A stretch of DNA of 64,000 bases from Nitrospirota bacterium (GTDB lineage Bacteria > Nitrospirota > Nitrospiria > Nitrospirales > UBA8639): assembly GCA_003695915.1 (NCBI GenBank), contig RFGF01000088.1:1-64000 (forward strand), in the 5' to 3' direction. Shown here one piece after another: positions 7,832 to 18,121 of this stretch. Position numbers and translations under genes: made by a program. Below the pieces are notes generated by a model. That model was not told the DNA's origin. It saw only the letters and a program-made list of their open reading frames with translations, and ran no database searches. Position 1 is the stretch's first letter. Every line of letters starts with the position of its first letter.

Positions 7832-9709
7832 TTACGGCCCCTCTTCGAGCAGGTCCTGGTCGGGAGGCACTACTTCTTGCCAGGCTGACAGAAAAGCTTC
7901 CTTGAGTTTTCGATACCGGAGTTTGGCATACGGGCGTATTCGCTGCACCATGTTCGTGTCCAATAACGTTTGAAGGGCACCGGGTGTTGCCTGCCGCAAG
8001 TGTTCAAAATTGACAATGATATCCATGTTGGCCTGTTTGGCGGCTTGACTGATCCTTCTCAAGAGTTCTTTGGCGTTCAGCTGGTCTAAAGTGCCTTCGA
8101 GCTCAATGAGCAAAGCAGTGAACATGTCATGTTGTCGTGCGCGGATGTTCAAAAACAACTCCTGTTGGCTTGACGGATGCACATTTTGCTTGATGGCCTG
8201 AAGTGCGTTGGGAATGAGCTGAGACGTTTCCACCGTGGGAAGTTTGCCATGTAAGTCTTTGAGAATCCGGGCGATAGGAGACAATCGGCCATGAGGGCAG
8301 GTTCGTTTGACCAACTTCCGAAATTCATAATTCATCTGCAATCGGGGAATGAATCGTCCTTTGGTATGTCTCAATCGAGACCAAATGGATGAGAGCGAGT
8401 AAAATTCGTGATTGGCCCAGTAGAATCCTTCTTGGAGTTGTTCGGGCGTCATTCTCTTGGGCTTGAAGACGACATGTTTTCCATCGTACTTTGCCCAATC
8501 ATAGTCGAAAATTCGACCTTCGCGTGTATAGCGTTCGAAAAGTGCCGTTCCAGGAAGCGGGGTCAAAATATTAAAATACGCCAATTCGACATGATTTCGG
8601 ATTAAAAAGTTCAATGTGGCTTCGAAGACGGATTCGTCGTCGTTATCGAAGCCAAACACGATACCGGGATTGACCATGATGCCGTGATCGTGAAACATTT
8701 TGATTTGGTCCTCGAACTTGCGCACTTGGTTGAATCCTTTGTTGGTTTCGTCGAGCGATTCTTCCAACAGCGATTCCATTCCCACAAACACGGAGACGCA
8801 TCCGCTGTCAGCCGCGAGTTTGACCATGTCTCGGTCATCTCCCAGAAAGAGTGTGGCTTGGCATCCCCATTTGATATTCAGGGATTTCAGTGCTTGCCAT
8901 AATTCCCGGCAATATGCACGGTGGCTATTGTGCAAATCGTCCACGAACGCCACGATGGACCCTTCCTCGATCCCGACCCAAATACGTAACGAGGTTGCCA
9001 GTGCATTCCACACTGAGCCCCGTGTCATCCGATCGATAATAGCTGAACGCAACCATTCTTTGGCGTGCTGAATTTCCGCGATAACTTCGGGAACAGGACG
9101 ACGGCGAGTGGTTTTGCCATTGAATGGGGACACGCTACAAAACTCGCAATCGAAATGACAACCCCGTGTAGTGAACGTGCACAGGCGAGTCATGTACGCA
9201 TCTGGGCTGAGCAAGTCGATGCGTGGGCGTTGGTAATTGCTTAACGAAGGAAAATCGCTCATCCGATAGATTGGTTTTAATGTACCAGCTTCCACATCAG
9301 CGATGACGTGAGGCCACAAATCTTCGGCTTCACCGCATACCACGGCGTCGCAGTGTCGAAGAGCTTCATCAGGGCAATATGTGGGATGGACACCTCCGAG
9401 GACCACAGGTTTCCCGCGGCGCCGAAACTCCGCGGCAATCTCATAAGCTCGGGGAGCGTAACAGGTCATGACCGAAAGGCCCACAAGATCGCATGGCTCA
9501 TCAAAATTGATCTCCTGCACCGCTTCATCGACAAGCTTGACGTCCCAGTCCGGCGGGGTGTGAGCCGCAATCACCGGAAGACTCAACTTTGGAAACCAAA
9601 TGGTCCGCCGTTCACTGGCCGTCATGCGATACGGGTGGTTCGGCGGATAGGGATCAAGCAGCAACAGCGTTCGGCGCTGAGTAGACGATTGATGTGTACT
9701 ATTCTTCAT
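7832..9709 (-). CDS. B12-binding radical SAM protein with STAS-like C-terminus
   Basis: About 625 residues. Residues 15-140 form a cobalamin-binding-like Rossmann domain ending VVLGGVHPTYCPDEAL and CGEAEDLWP. The radical SAM cluster motif is C184-x3-C188-x2-C191 (GCHFDCEFC), followed by IVAFVDDLHNSH, VGMESL, NPGIVFGFD and NILTPLPGTALF. Near residues 215-250, about 35 unusual residues (IIDRMTRGSVWNALATSLRI) come before the FVDD strand. The last 120 residues, with FTALLIELEGTLDQLNAKEL and IVNFEHLRQATPGALQTLLD, resemble a STAS domain. The start is the second ATG (9709), 9 bases after AGGAGG; the ATG at 9718 abuts that site. The substrate is unknown. It lies inside the arg/lys operon. Confidence 0.85.
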   Translation of the reverse strand: MKNSTHQSSTQRRTLLLLDPYPPNHPYRMTASERRTIWFPKLSLPVIAAHTPPDWDVKLVDEAVQEINFDEPCDLVGLSVMTCYAPRAYEIAAEFRRRGKPVVLGGVHPTYCPDEALRHCDAVVCGEAEDLWPHVIADVEAGTLKPIYRMSDFPSLSNYQRPRIDLLSPDAYMTRLCTFTTRGCHFDCEFCSVSPFNGKTTRRRPVPEVIAEIQHAKEWLRSAIIDRMTRGSVWNALATSLRIWVGIEEGSIVAFVDDLHNSHRAYCRELWQALKSLNIKWGCQATLFLGDDRDMVKLAADSGCVSVFVGMESLLEESLDETNKGFNQVRKFEDQIKMFHDHGIMVNPGIVFGFDNDDESVFEATLNFLIRNHVELAYFNILTPLPGTALFERYTREGRIFDYDWAKYDGKHVVFKPKRMTPEQLQEGFYWANHEFYSLSSIWSRLRHTKGRFIPRLQMNYEFRKLVKRTCPHGRLSPIARILKDLHGKLPTVETSQLIPNALQAIKQNVHPSSQQELFLNIRARQHDMFTALLIELEGTLDQLNAKELLRRISQAAKQANMDIIVNFEHLRQATPGALQTLLDTNMVQRIRPYAKLRYRKLKEAFLSAWQEVVPPDQDLLEEGP

Positions 9710-9811
9710 AGAGTGCATCCTCCTGACGTGACAAAAGAAACATTGCTCGACATGGGAAACGATGAACGTGTGCGATGTGCGGAACAGCCATGGCTTGAAC
9801 GGATGGAGAGC

Positions 9812-10048
9812 TCACCGTTCTCCCACCGGTCGTAGCGGTGGAAGCGAAACAGGTTCTGTTTCGAGATCAGTGGCCGTGTCAGATTCAGTGGTCTGGGCAG
9901 GTGTCGGATGTTGCGATGCTTGCTCGCGCATTTTGGCTTCGATCCCTACGTCTTCCGGGGGAATCGGTGGCCCAACGACTCCGCATCCTCCAGAACTCCA
10001 GAGGACACAAATGTATAAGATCAGCAAAATCTTCGTCAAATTATGCAC
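9812..10048 (-). CDS. small LptM-like outer-membrane lipoprotein
   Basis: 78 residues starting with GTG at 10048. Residues 1-21 form a lipoprotein signal peptide ending SSGG before C22, followed by GVVGPPIPPEDVG. A Cys-Gly-x-x-GP start with a Pro-rich continuation is the hallmark of the small LptM/YifL-type lipoproteins often found beside argH or lysA. The remainder is a low-complexity Pro/Thr/Glu tail. In E. coli LptM assists LptD/LptE assembly; that role here is inference, though lptE is also in this window. It begins 13 bases after the argH stop; 102 bases separate it from the radical SAM gene. Confidence 0.7.
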   Translation of the reverse strand: MHNLTKILLILYICVLWSSGGCGVVGPPIPPEDVGIEAKMREQASQHPTPAQTTESDTATDLETEPVSLPPLRPVGER

Positions 10049-10061
10049 CGGTAATCATCGG

Positions 10062-11555
10062 TTACGAAGAGAAGGCCTGACTAAGGCGTCGTTCCCAATC
10101 TCGAAGACGGCGTTCGACTTGTTTTCGCGCCGTCCCCCCGATTTGTGATTTCCGATCAATGGCTGAATCTATATTCAGCCATTGGAGCGCATCATGGTCG
10201 AAATGGGGCGAGACCGCTTGCAGCTCCTGTATGGTGAGCGTGGAAAAGTCCTTCTTCTGTTCGACGCAATACCGAACGAGTTGACCTACAATACCATGAG
10301 ATTCTCGAAAGGGCACGCCTTTTAGAACTAAATAATCGGCAAGCTCGGTCGCAAGCAGGAATCCGGACGAGGCGGCTCGTTGCATGATGGCTGCTCGAAC
10401 CTTGACGCGTTTGAGCAATGCTGTGGTAATGTCGATAGCAGCGTGGACCGTGTCGATGGCATCAAATAACGGCTCTTTGTCTTCTTGAAGATCGCGATTA
10501 TAGCTCAATGGAAGCCCTTTGAGCATCGTTAAGACGGCCAACAAATGCCCAAACACGCGACCGGTTTTCCCTCTGACTAGTTCCGGGACATCCGGGTTTT
10601 TTTTCTGGGGCATCATACTGCTACCCGTGCAAAAGGCGTCAGGCAACTCGATGAATTGGAACTCCTGGGAAGCCCATAACACCAGTTCTTCGCTCAATCG
10701 GGACAAATGCATCATCAGCAACGAGAAAGCGCTGAGTACTTCGATGACGAAATCGCGATCGGAGACGGCATCCAAACTGTTCGTGCTCACGGTCGGAAAA
10801 TTGAGCAACCGCGCTGTATATTTTCGATCGAGAGGATAATTGGTCCCAGCCAAAGCTCCCGACCCGAGTGGAAGAACATTCAGACGGTGGAGCGCATCGG
10901 TGAGCCGGCCTTTGTCGCGTTCGAGCATTTCGACGTACGCAAGAAGGTGATGAGACAACAAGATTGGTTGGGCTCGTTGAAGGTGAGTATAGCCAGGCAT
11001 CACAACGGGTAAATGCTTGCGAGCCTGTTTCAGCAACGCTCGCTGACAATCCCTCACTTTTTCATTGGTTTTTTGTAAGGTATCTCTAAGATAAAGACGA
11101 AGGTCCAGAGCGATTTGGTCGTTTCGGCTTCGTCCGGTGTGCAGTTTTCCTCCTACGGGTCCCACCAATTCGACCAATCGCCGTTCGATGCTCATGTGAA
11201 TATCTTCGTCCGCCGGCTGGAAGAGGAACTCACCGTTTCGGATCTCTTGCCGAATGCGCTGCAAGCCCCGAACGAGCATTGCACATTCTCGGCGGGACAA
11301 GATTTTGGCGCGATACAGCGCATAGCAATGTGCGATGCTCCCGCGAATGTCGTGCTCGTACAGACGCTGATCGAACCCAATCGAAGCGGTGAACGTTTCC
11401 ACGAGATGATGGGTCTGTTGTTGAAACCGCCCGCCCCATGGCTTTGATGAGGGGTGGCTGGGAGTAGGTTCGGGAGACCGTTCATTCGAGGCATGTAGTT
11501 TGACGGCATTCGATGTTTTCAGCACACGAGTTTTGCGGTTATGAGGATTTGTCAT
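10062..11555 (-). CDS. argH: argininosuccinate lyase
   Basis: Splits argininosuccinate to arginine and fumarate, the last step of arginine synthesis; a homotetramer of the fumarase/aspartase superfamily. About 497 residues from the ATG at 11555, with a poorly conserved 37-residue lead before KPWGGRF. Signatures are LHTGRSRNDQIALDLRLYLR, YTHLQRAQPILLSHHLLAY and the superfamily loop GSSMMPQKKNPD (S312/S313). The open frame extends upstream to 11687 from a TTG, but that would overlap argG by 100 bases, so the ATG 31 bases past argG was chosen. Shine-Dalgarno is weak. Confidence 0.95.
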   Translation of the reverse strand: MTNPHNRKTRVLKTSNAVKLHASNERSPEPTPSHPSSKPWGGRFQQQTHHLVETFTASIGFDQRLYEHDIRGSIAHCYALYRAKILSRRECAMLVRGLQRIRQEIRNGEFLFQPADEDIHMSIERRLVELVGPVGGKLHTGRSRNDQIALDLRLYLRDTLQKTNEKVRDCQRALLKQARKHLPVVMPGYTHLQRAQPILLSHHLLAYVEMLERDKGRLTDALHRLNVLPLGSGALAGTNYPLDRKYTARLLNFPTVSTNSLDAVSDRDFVIEVLSAFSLLMMHLSRLSEELVLWASQEFQFIELPDAFCTGSSMMPQKKNPDVPELVRGKTGRVFGHLLAVLTMLKGLPLSYNRDLQEDKEPLFDAIDTVHAAIDITTALLKRVKVRAAIMQRAASSGFLLATELADYLVLKGVPFRESHGIVGQLVRYCVEQKKDFSTLTIQELQAVSPHFDHDALQWLNIDSAIDRKSQIGGTARKQVERRLRDWERRLSQAFSS

Positions 11556-11586
11556 TGTTGGAATCTGCAAGGTTCCGGAGGGCCCG

Positions 11587-12807
11587 TCAACCGATTCGTT
11601 TCCGCGATTGTTGTATGGCAAGGCGTAAGGCATGCAGCCGAATGAATCCGCCGGCATCGCGTGGATCAAAACCTTCCCCTTCCTCAAACGTGGCGAGGCG
11701 CTGATCGTATAGCGAGCGGGAAGAGCGGCGCCCTGTTACGATACACGATCCTTTGTAGACCTTGATTCGAACGGTGCCGGTCACATCTTGTTGAATATGG
11801 TCAAACGCGATTTGGAGCATTTCTCGTTCCGGAGCGAACCAAAACCCATTGTAGACGAGTTCGGCATAGCGCGGTATCAAGCTCTCTCGCAGATGAAGAA
11901 CCTCTCGATCTAGCGTAATGGATTCTAATCCACGACGGGCGACGTGAAGGATGGTGCCTCCTGGCGTTTCATACACCCCCCGGGATTTGATGCCAATAAA
12001 TCGGTTTTCGACGATATCGAGCCTGCCCACCCCGTGTTTTCCCCCTATATGGTTGAGATGAGCGAGCAAGGTCGATGGACTCATGCGTTGACCGTTCACG
12101 GCAACGGGATCGCCCCGTTCGAAGCGAATCTCCAATGTTTGGGGTTTGTTGGGGGCCCGTTCCGGGTTCGTCGTGAGACGAAACAAATTGGCTGGCGGTT
12201 CGATCCAGGGGTCTTCCAGAACCCCTCCTTCATAACTCACATGGAAGAGATTGAGATCCATGCTGTACGGTTTGGCCTTGGTAACGGGAATGGGTATGCG
12301 GTGCTTTCGAGCATAGGCGACGAGATCCTGTCGGGACCGCAGCGACCATTCTCGCCAAGGAGCGATGACCCGGATGTTTGGCGCCAGTGCGGCATAGGTC
12401 AATTCGAATCGAACCTGATCGTTCCCTTTGCCTGTCGCGCCATGACTGACGGTATCGGCTCCTTCTTTTTGGGCAATCTCGATTTGCCGTTTGGCAATTA
12501 ACGGCCGGGCAATAGATGTACCGAGTAAGTATCCGTTTTCATAGACGGCGTTCGCCCGCAAGAGTGGAAAGACGTAGCGTTTCACAAACTCCTCGCGCAG
12601 ATCATCGACGTAGACCTTTGACGCACCGACAGCGAGGGCTTTGTGCTTGACAGCTTTGAGATCTTCTCCTTGGCCGAGATCGGCGCAAAAGGCAATGACT
12701 GGGCATTGGTATTCTTCTTTCAGCCACCGGAGGATCACGGAAGTGTCGAGCCCTCCAGAATACGCCAATACGATTTTTTGAGGAGCATGACGAGATGGGG
12801 TAGGCAT
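11587..12807 (-). CDS. argG: argininosuccinate synthase
   Basis: ATP-dependent ligase joining citrulline and aspartate. 406 residues, normal for the bacterial short form. The N-terminal PP-loop is [27 protein letters not shown], the [13 protein letters not shown] segment, [17 protein letters not shown] and the C-terminal [13 protein letters not shown] follow in the expected order. It lies 28 bases after argF and 31 bases before argH in one transcription unit. The start is the ATG at 12807. Confidence 0.98.
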   Translation of the reverse strand: MPTPSRHAPQKIVLAYSGGLDTSVILRWLKEEYQCPVIAFCADLGQGEDLKAVKHKALAVGASKVYVDDLREEFVKRYVFPLLRANAVYENGYLLGTSIARPLIAKRQIEIAQKEGADTVSHGATGKGNDQVRFELTYAALAPNIRVIAPWREWSLRSRQDLVAYARKHRIPIPVTKAKPYSMDLNLFHVSYEGGVLEDPWIEPPANLFRLTTNPERAPNKPQTLEIRFERGDPVAVNGQRMSPSTLLAHLNHIGGKHGVGRLDIVENRFIGIKSRGVYETPGGTILHVARRGLESITLDREVLHLRESLIPRYAELVYNGFWFAPEREMLQIAFDHIQQDVTGTVRIKVYKGSCIVTGRRSSRSLYDQRLATFEEGEGFDPRDAGGFIRLHALRLAIQQSRKRIG

Positions 12808-12835
12808 CAGCGGAGCATATGTGATCGGCGCTTGG

Positions 12836-13852
12836 TTATTTCATCTTGAACGACGATCGTTTTGAGGGACAGAGGAAGTGGACAAGAATGGCCTTTTGCA
12901 TGTGAAGACGATTTTCTGCCTGATCTAGCACGACGGATTGAGGGCCGTCGAGAACTTCACCTGTAATTTCTTCCCCACGATGAGCAGGCAAACAATGCAT
13001 GACAATGGCCGCGGGAGAGGCGTGCTCGAGAAGATGACGATTGACTTGGTAAGGGGCTAAAGCGTTCAAACGCCGTGCTCGTTCTTTTTCTTGCCCCATG
13101 CTGATCCATACGTCGGTATACACGACATCAGCTTCTTTGGCGGCGACGAACGGATCATCGGTGATCTGGATCGTCGCCCCTGTTCGTGCAGCATCTTTCC
13201 GGGAACGTTCCAGAAATTCCGCATTCGGTTCATAGCCGGATGGACACGCGATCACGACATGCATGCCTACTTTGGCTCCGGCCTCGATCAAGGAATTCGC
13301 CATATTATTCCCATCGCCGACATACGCCAACTTCACGCCTTTGAGCCGGCCTTTCTTCTCCATGATCGTCAAGAGATCGGCTAAAGCCTGACAAGGATGG
13401 CAGAGATCCGTCAAGCCGTTGATGACAGGGATTGTGGCATTCCGTGCCCACTCTTCCACTATCTGTTGTTCATAAGTCCGAATGACGAGCGCATCAAGAT
13501 ATCGCGAAAGCACCTGTGCAGTATCGGCCAAGCTTTCTCCGCGGCTAAGTTGAATTTTTTCCGAAGGGAGAAATAACGCCTGACCGCCTAATTGATTCAT
13601 GCCGGCTTCGAAAGAGACACGAGTGCGTGTAGAGGGTTTCTCAAAAATCAATCCGATGGTTTTCCCGACGAGCGGCCGCAGTCTCCGCCCAGCTCGAGCC
13701 TGGGTTTTCAGACGAGAGGCCAGCCGAAGAAGATGCACAAGCTCCCGTGGAGAGCAATCGGCAAGCGAGAGGAGATCTTTCTTAGAGGTCGAGGCTGTGT
13801 ACGAGGAGGACGAATCTCCTTGTTTGGGGATCCCATTTCCCATCGGCGTCAT
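12836..13852 (-). CDS. argF: ornithine carbamoyltransferase
   Basis: Transfers the carbamoyl group from carbamoyl phosphate to ornithine, giving citrulline. 338 residues. The carbamoyl-phosphate site is S74-T-R-T-R78 in [21 protein letters not shown], the [16 protein letters not shown] segment, [11 protein letters not shown] and [12 protein letters not shown] (active-site Cys) complete the family pattern. About 25 Ser/Thr-rich residues precede the conserved start of the domain. Its ATG overlaps the argD stop as ATGA, so it is almost certainly translationally coupled to argD. Confidence 0.97.
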   Translation of the reverse strand: MTPMGNGIPKQGDSSSSYTASTSKKDLLSLADCSPRELVHLLRLASRLKTQARAGRRLRPLVGKTIGLIFEKPSTRTRVSFEAGMNQLGGQALFLPSEKIQLSRGESLADTAQVLSRYLDALVIRTYEQQIVEEWARNATIPVINGLTDLCHPCQALADLLTIMEKKGRLKGVKLAYVGDGNNMANSLIEAGAKVGMHVVIACPSGYEPNAEFLERSRKDAARTGATIQITDDPFVAAKEADVVYTDVWISMGQEKERARRLNALAPYQVNRHLLEHASPAAIVMHCLPAHRGEEITGEVLDGPQSVVLDQAENRLHMQKAILVHFLCPSKRSSFKMK

Positions 13853-15051
13853 CGTGCAGAGACGTGTTTCGCAAGAATATCGGAGAGGACATTGAGCGCC
13901 CGATCGATCTCACTTAACGTGATGACAAAGGGCGGAGACAGGCGGAGCACATTGCCTTTCGTGCTGTGCACGATTATTCGGCGAGCGAGACAATCGGTAA
14001 CGATCGCCCGAGCGTCCATCAATACCTCGATCCCCTGAAGGAGCCCTATTCCCCGTCTTTCGGTGATCACGGCATATTGTTCCTTCAGGGAATCAAGGCC
14101 TTTGGTCAGATAGCGACCCTTGCTGAGGCTGGCTTCGAGTTCTTTTCCTTCGAATAACAGGCGGAAAACTTCGATAGCCGCCGCACAGGCCAACGGATTG
14201 CCGCCAAATGTCGAGGCATGCGTGCCTGGGCGAAAAACTTCAGCAACACGATCAATGGCCAAGCACGCTCCAATCGGGACGCCGCCACCAAGTCCTTTGG
14301 CCAGCGTCATAATGTCGGGAGCAACATCGAAATGTTCATAAGCAAAAAGCGTCCCTGTCCGCCCCATTCCGGTCTGAACTTCGTCGAAAATCAAAAGAAT
14401 GTCTCGCTGATCGCACAGCTGGCGTACTTGGTGGAGATACTGTTTCTCTGCCACGTACATTCCGCCCTCTGCCTGGATAGGCTCGATCATGACAGCGGCG
14501 GTTTGATCGGTGATGGCGGCTTCGAGTGCCGTGATATCGTTCAACGGAACCTGTCGAAAGCCCGGGAGAAGAGGGCCAAATCCTTCTTGAAGTTTCGGTT
14601 GTCCGGTTGCAGACAGCGTGGCCAATGTCCGTCCATGAAAGGAATTGTACATGGTCACGATTTCGAAGCGCGTCGGGCCATACCGCTCGTAGGCATAGCG
14701 GCGAGCAAGCTTGATTGCAGCTTCGTTGGCTTCGGCGCCGCTATTACAGAAGAAAACCTTATCCGCAAAAGAATGTTCGACCAACAATCGAGCAAGCTCA
14801 ACTTGGGGCTCTGTATAGAACAGGTTCGAAGTATGAATCAGAAGCCGAGCTTGCTGTTGAATCACATAGACAAGATCAGGATGACAATGTCCGAGCACGT
14901 TGACGGCAATGCCGCCGATACAATCTAAATATTCCCGGCCCTCTGCATCGTAGACGTGACAGCCCCGGCCTCGGATAATCGACAGAGGCAAACGGTCATA
15001 GGTATGCATCAAGTATTGGGAAGCTGCCTCTTGGAGTTCTTCGGTCAGCAT
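13849..15051 (-). CDS. argD: acetylornithine aminotransferase
   Basis: PLP class III aminotransferase making N-acetylornithine; many members also transaminate N-succinyl-diaminopimelate, which would suit the lysine genes in the same operon (inference). 400 residues. Seen are GREYLDCIGGIAVNVLGHCH, NSGAEANEAAIKLARRYA, YNSFHGRTLATLSATG, FDEVQTGMGRTG and the PLP lysine K252 in LAKGLGGGVPIGA. First gene of the arginine/lysine superoperon: a sigma70-like promoter lies at 15082-15111 and GAGGA precedes the ATG by about 10 bases. Confidence 0.96.
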   Translation of the reverse strand: MLTEELQEAASQYLMHTYDRLPLSIIRGRGCHVYDAEGREYLDCIGGIAVNVLGHCHPDLVYVIQQQARLLIHTSNLFYTEPQVELARLLVEHSFADKVFFCNSGAEANEAAIKLARRYAYERYGPTRFEIVTMYNSFHGRTLATLSATGQPKLQEGFGPLLPGFRQVPLNDITALEAAITDQTAAVMIEPIQAEGGMYVAEKQYLHQVRQLCDQRDILLIFDEVQTGMGRTGTLFAYEHFDVAPDIMTLAKGLGGGVPIGACLAIDRVAEVFRPGTHASTFGGNPLACAAAIEVFRLLFEGKELEASLSKGRYLTKGLDSLKEQYAVITERRGIGLLQGIEVLMDARAIVTDCLARRIIVHSTKGNVLRLSPPFVITLSEIDRALNVLSDILAKHVSAR

Positions 15052-15081
15052 TCGTCGTGGATCCTCGCATGAAATGAGGCG

Positions 15082-15111
15082 AATCTAGCATACGCTTTCT
15101 TGGTGGTGCAA
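15082..15111 (-). promoter_or_regulatory. sigma70-type promoter for the arg/lys superoperon
   Basis: On the minus strand, TTGCAC and TAGATT are separated by 18 bases. The expected start site falls about 20-25 bases before the argD ATG. It is the only well-spaced pair I see there; no arginine-repressor box was recognised. Confidence 0.5.
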
Positions 15112-15192
15112 CCGGAATGCGGAGCTGTTGCGTTTCTTTCGGCGAGACCGCTTGTCGTCAAGCGGATGCTTCGCTCGGGATGCGAGCGGAAA

Positions 15193-15222
15193 AGAGAAAA
15201 ATTGGACGGCGACGCGCCGTCC
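15193..15222 (-). terminator. intrinsic terminator of the desaturase gene
   Basis: On the minus strand GGACGGCG, a 3-base loop and CGCCGTCC make a perfect 8-bp stem followed by AATTTTTCTCTTTT. It lies 34 bases past the desaturase stop and separates that gene from the argD promoter. Confidence 0.75.
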
Positions 15223-15255
15223 CGATGTGCTGACATCCCAATGGTGAGAATGTGG

Positions 15256-16125
15256 TTATCTTGTTCGAAGTTCGTGTGGCGGGGACTGGCGACGAAGATC
15301 GTACGCCAATCCCACTTTGCTCAGACTCCAAATGAGCCATTTGGATGGATCGAAATTATACCAACGCGGTCCGTTTCGATAATCGCTTTGATACATGTGG
15401 TGATAATTGTGATATCCCTCCCCGAAGGTGAGAAAGGAGACCCACCAGCTATCTCGACTGGAGTTCTGGCTTCCATGAGGTTGATCGCCCCACAGGTGGC
15501 AAACCGAATTGATGCAAAACGTCGAGTTCAACACAAAAAACGTTCGGCCCAACCCCGCGAGCAAAAAGCAGCTGGCCCCTCCTGTCCATCCGTTATGGAA
15601 GTAACCGACGAGGAACGGAATCGCCAGTCCTGTCAGCACGATCGGGACATAATACTTATGTTGCCACAGCACGACAGGATCGTGTTTAAGCCGTGACGCA
15701 TATTTCTCGTCATGATAGGGATCTTTGATGAACAGCCAGCCACAGTGGCTGTACCAAAATCCTTTTGTCGCGTTATAGGGATCTTCTTCCTGGTCGCATC
15801 GCGCGTGATGCCGAATGTGAGCGGCCGCCCACTTGAGAGCAGAATTTTGCAGGGCCATTCCACCGGCGATGAGAAAAATGCGTTTGACCCAATCCGGGCA
15901 GTTGAAGCTCCTGTGCGCGATGAGTCGATGATAGCCTACTGTGATGCCGAGCCCTGTAAAAATGTAAAGGCCGACAAACATCGCCCAATCGATCCATGCA
16001 TAATCATAAAAATATGCAAACGTGGGTAACGCTATCGCCGTTGAGGCTGTGATCAGAGTGAATAATCCTAACGTCGGGTAATCAATTTTTTTTAAAAGAT
16101 GAACATTCGGAGTTGTAACGATCAT
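15256..16125 (-). CDS. membrane fatty-acid (acyl-CoA type) desaturase
   Basis: Di-iron membrane desaturase that inserts a double bond in fatty acyl chains, tuning membrane fluidity. About 289 residues from the ATG at 16125; an upstream in-frame TTG at 16137 is possible. The three histidine boxes are HRLIAHRSF (H-x4-H), HIRHHARCD (H-x2-HH) and HNYHHMYQSD (H-x2-HH), as in delta-9 acyl-CoA desaturases. Hydrophobic hairpins lie around residues 18-62 (FTLITASTAIALPTFAYFY) and 150-180. It has its own terminator downstream and a 570-base upstream gap, so it is probably monocistronic. Regiospecificity cannot be read from sequence. Confidence 0.92.
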   Translation of the reverse strand: MIVTTPNVHLLKKIDYPTLGLFTLITASTAIALPTFAYFYDYAWIDWAMFVGLYIFTGLGITVGYHRLIAHRSFNCPDWVKRIFLIAGGMALQNSALKWAAAHIRHHARCDQEEDPYNATKGFWYSHCGWLFIKDPYHDEKYASRLKHDPVVLWQHKYYVPIVLTGLAIPFLVGYFHNGWTGGASCFLLAGLGRTFFVLNSTFCINSVCHLWGDQPHGSQNSSRDSWWVSFLTFGEGYHNYHHMYQSDYRNGPRWYNFDPSKWLIWSLSKVGLAYDLRRQSPPHELRTR

Positions 16126-16137
16126 AGGCAACTTCAA

Positions 16138-16704
16138 TCCTTTGAAGAATCACAGGTGAAAATTTTGTTTTTGATAATTTCGTCCTGATCGCTCCAATTT
16201 CCACCTCTGGTCGACGTACTTCTTACCCGTAAGATCGAACACACACAGCCTGGAAATTAGGATGAGACAAGCGAGCGAGTTGTTATAGTATCCTCAGGTG
16301 AGGCGCCATAGAATACACTGACAACTATCGATTGTAAAGAGAAAAAAGATAGAAAATTCTTGCTGATTAAGCAAAGATATCTATGCCTTGTTTCGATAGT
16401 TGAGAGATCTTGTCCCATATATCGGAAAAGATCGGCGTTTATTGAGCCAATTTAACGCTTAACGATTGTGCAAGATGACAATGCGCGTCGAGAATAGGTT
16501 TTCTAGAAATGGTCATGGAAATGATGAGAGAAGAGTAAGTGAGGGACGTACGAATCGCCTTCGCAGAAAGCCCAGCGAAAAGTATGAGACTCTGGCCAGG
16601 TCGGAAAAAGTCTCGCGCCCCTGTGGCAGGGGCACGGCTATTTGACTTCGACGCAATGCTCATCATTCAATGACTGCCAATGACTGCGAAGTGGCTCATG
16701 GAGG
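16138..16704. other. intergenic region without a supported gene
   Basis: Separates the start of the desaturase gene from the end of ahcY. AT-rich around 16310-16440. A 17-base hairpin at 16617-16633 (GCCCCT, 5-base loop, AGGGGC), followed on the minus strand by a short CTTTTT, could be a weak ahcY terminator. An open frame at 16439-16666 (minus) has no recognisable protein features and no ribosome site. Confidence 0.4.
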
Positions 16705-17976
<1,272 letters not shown>

Positions 17977-18044
17977 TTACTGTAGTATTGATATTGATGA
18001 TATTGATAATGAAAGAAATTGAATTGATCTCGTGTTCGGGCCAG

Positions 18045-18073
18045 AAAAAAGGCGGACTCGGAATGTCCGCCTT
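18045..18073 (-). terminator. intrinsic terminator of metK
   Basis: AAGGCGGAC, a 7-base loop and GTCCGCCTT form a perfect 9-bp stem that on the minus strand runs straight into TTTTTT. It begins about 50 bases after the metK stop and uncouples metK from ahcY. Confidence 0.9.
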
Positions 18074-18121
18074 GGAGCGTACGGTGGCCGTCTATTCAGA
18101 AGCGTTGTAAGATTGTCAGGT

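Noticed and set aside
16439-16666. Minus-strand open frame between the desaturase gene and ahcY
   Set aside because: No ribosome site and no protein-like pattern; it overlaps a hairpin that may be the ahcY terminator.
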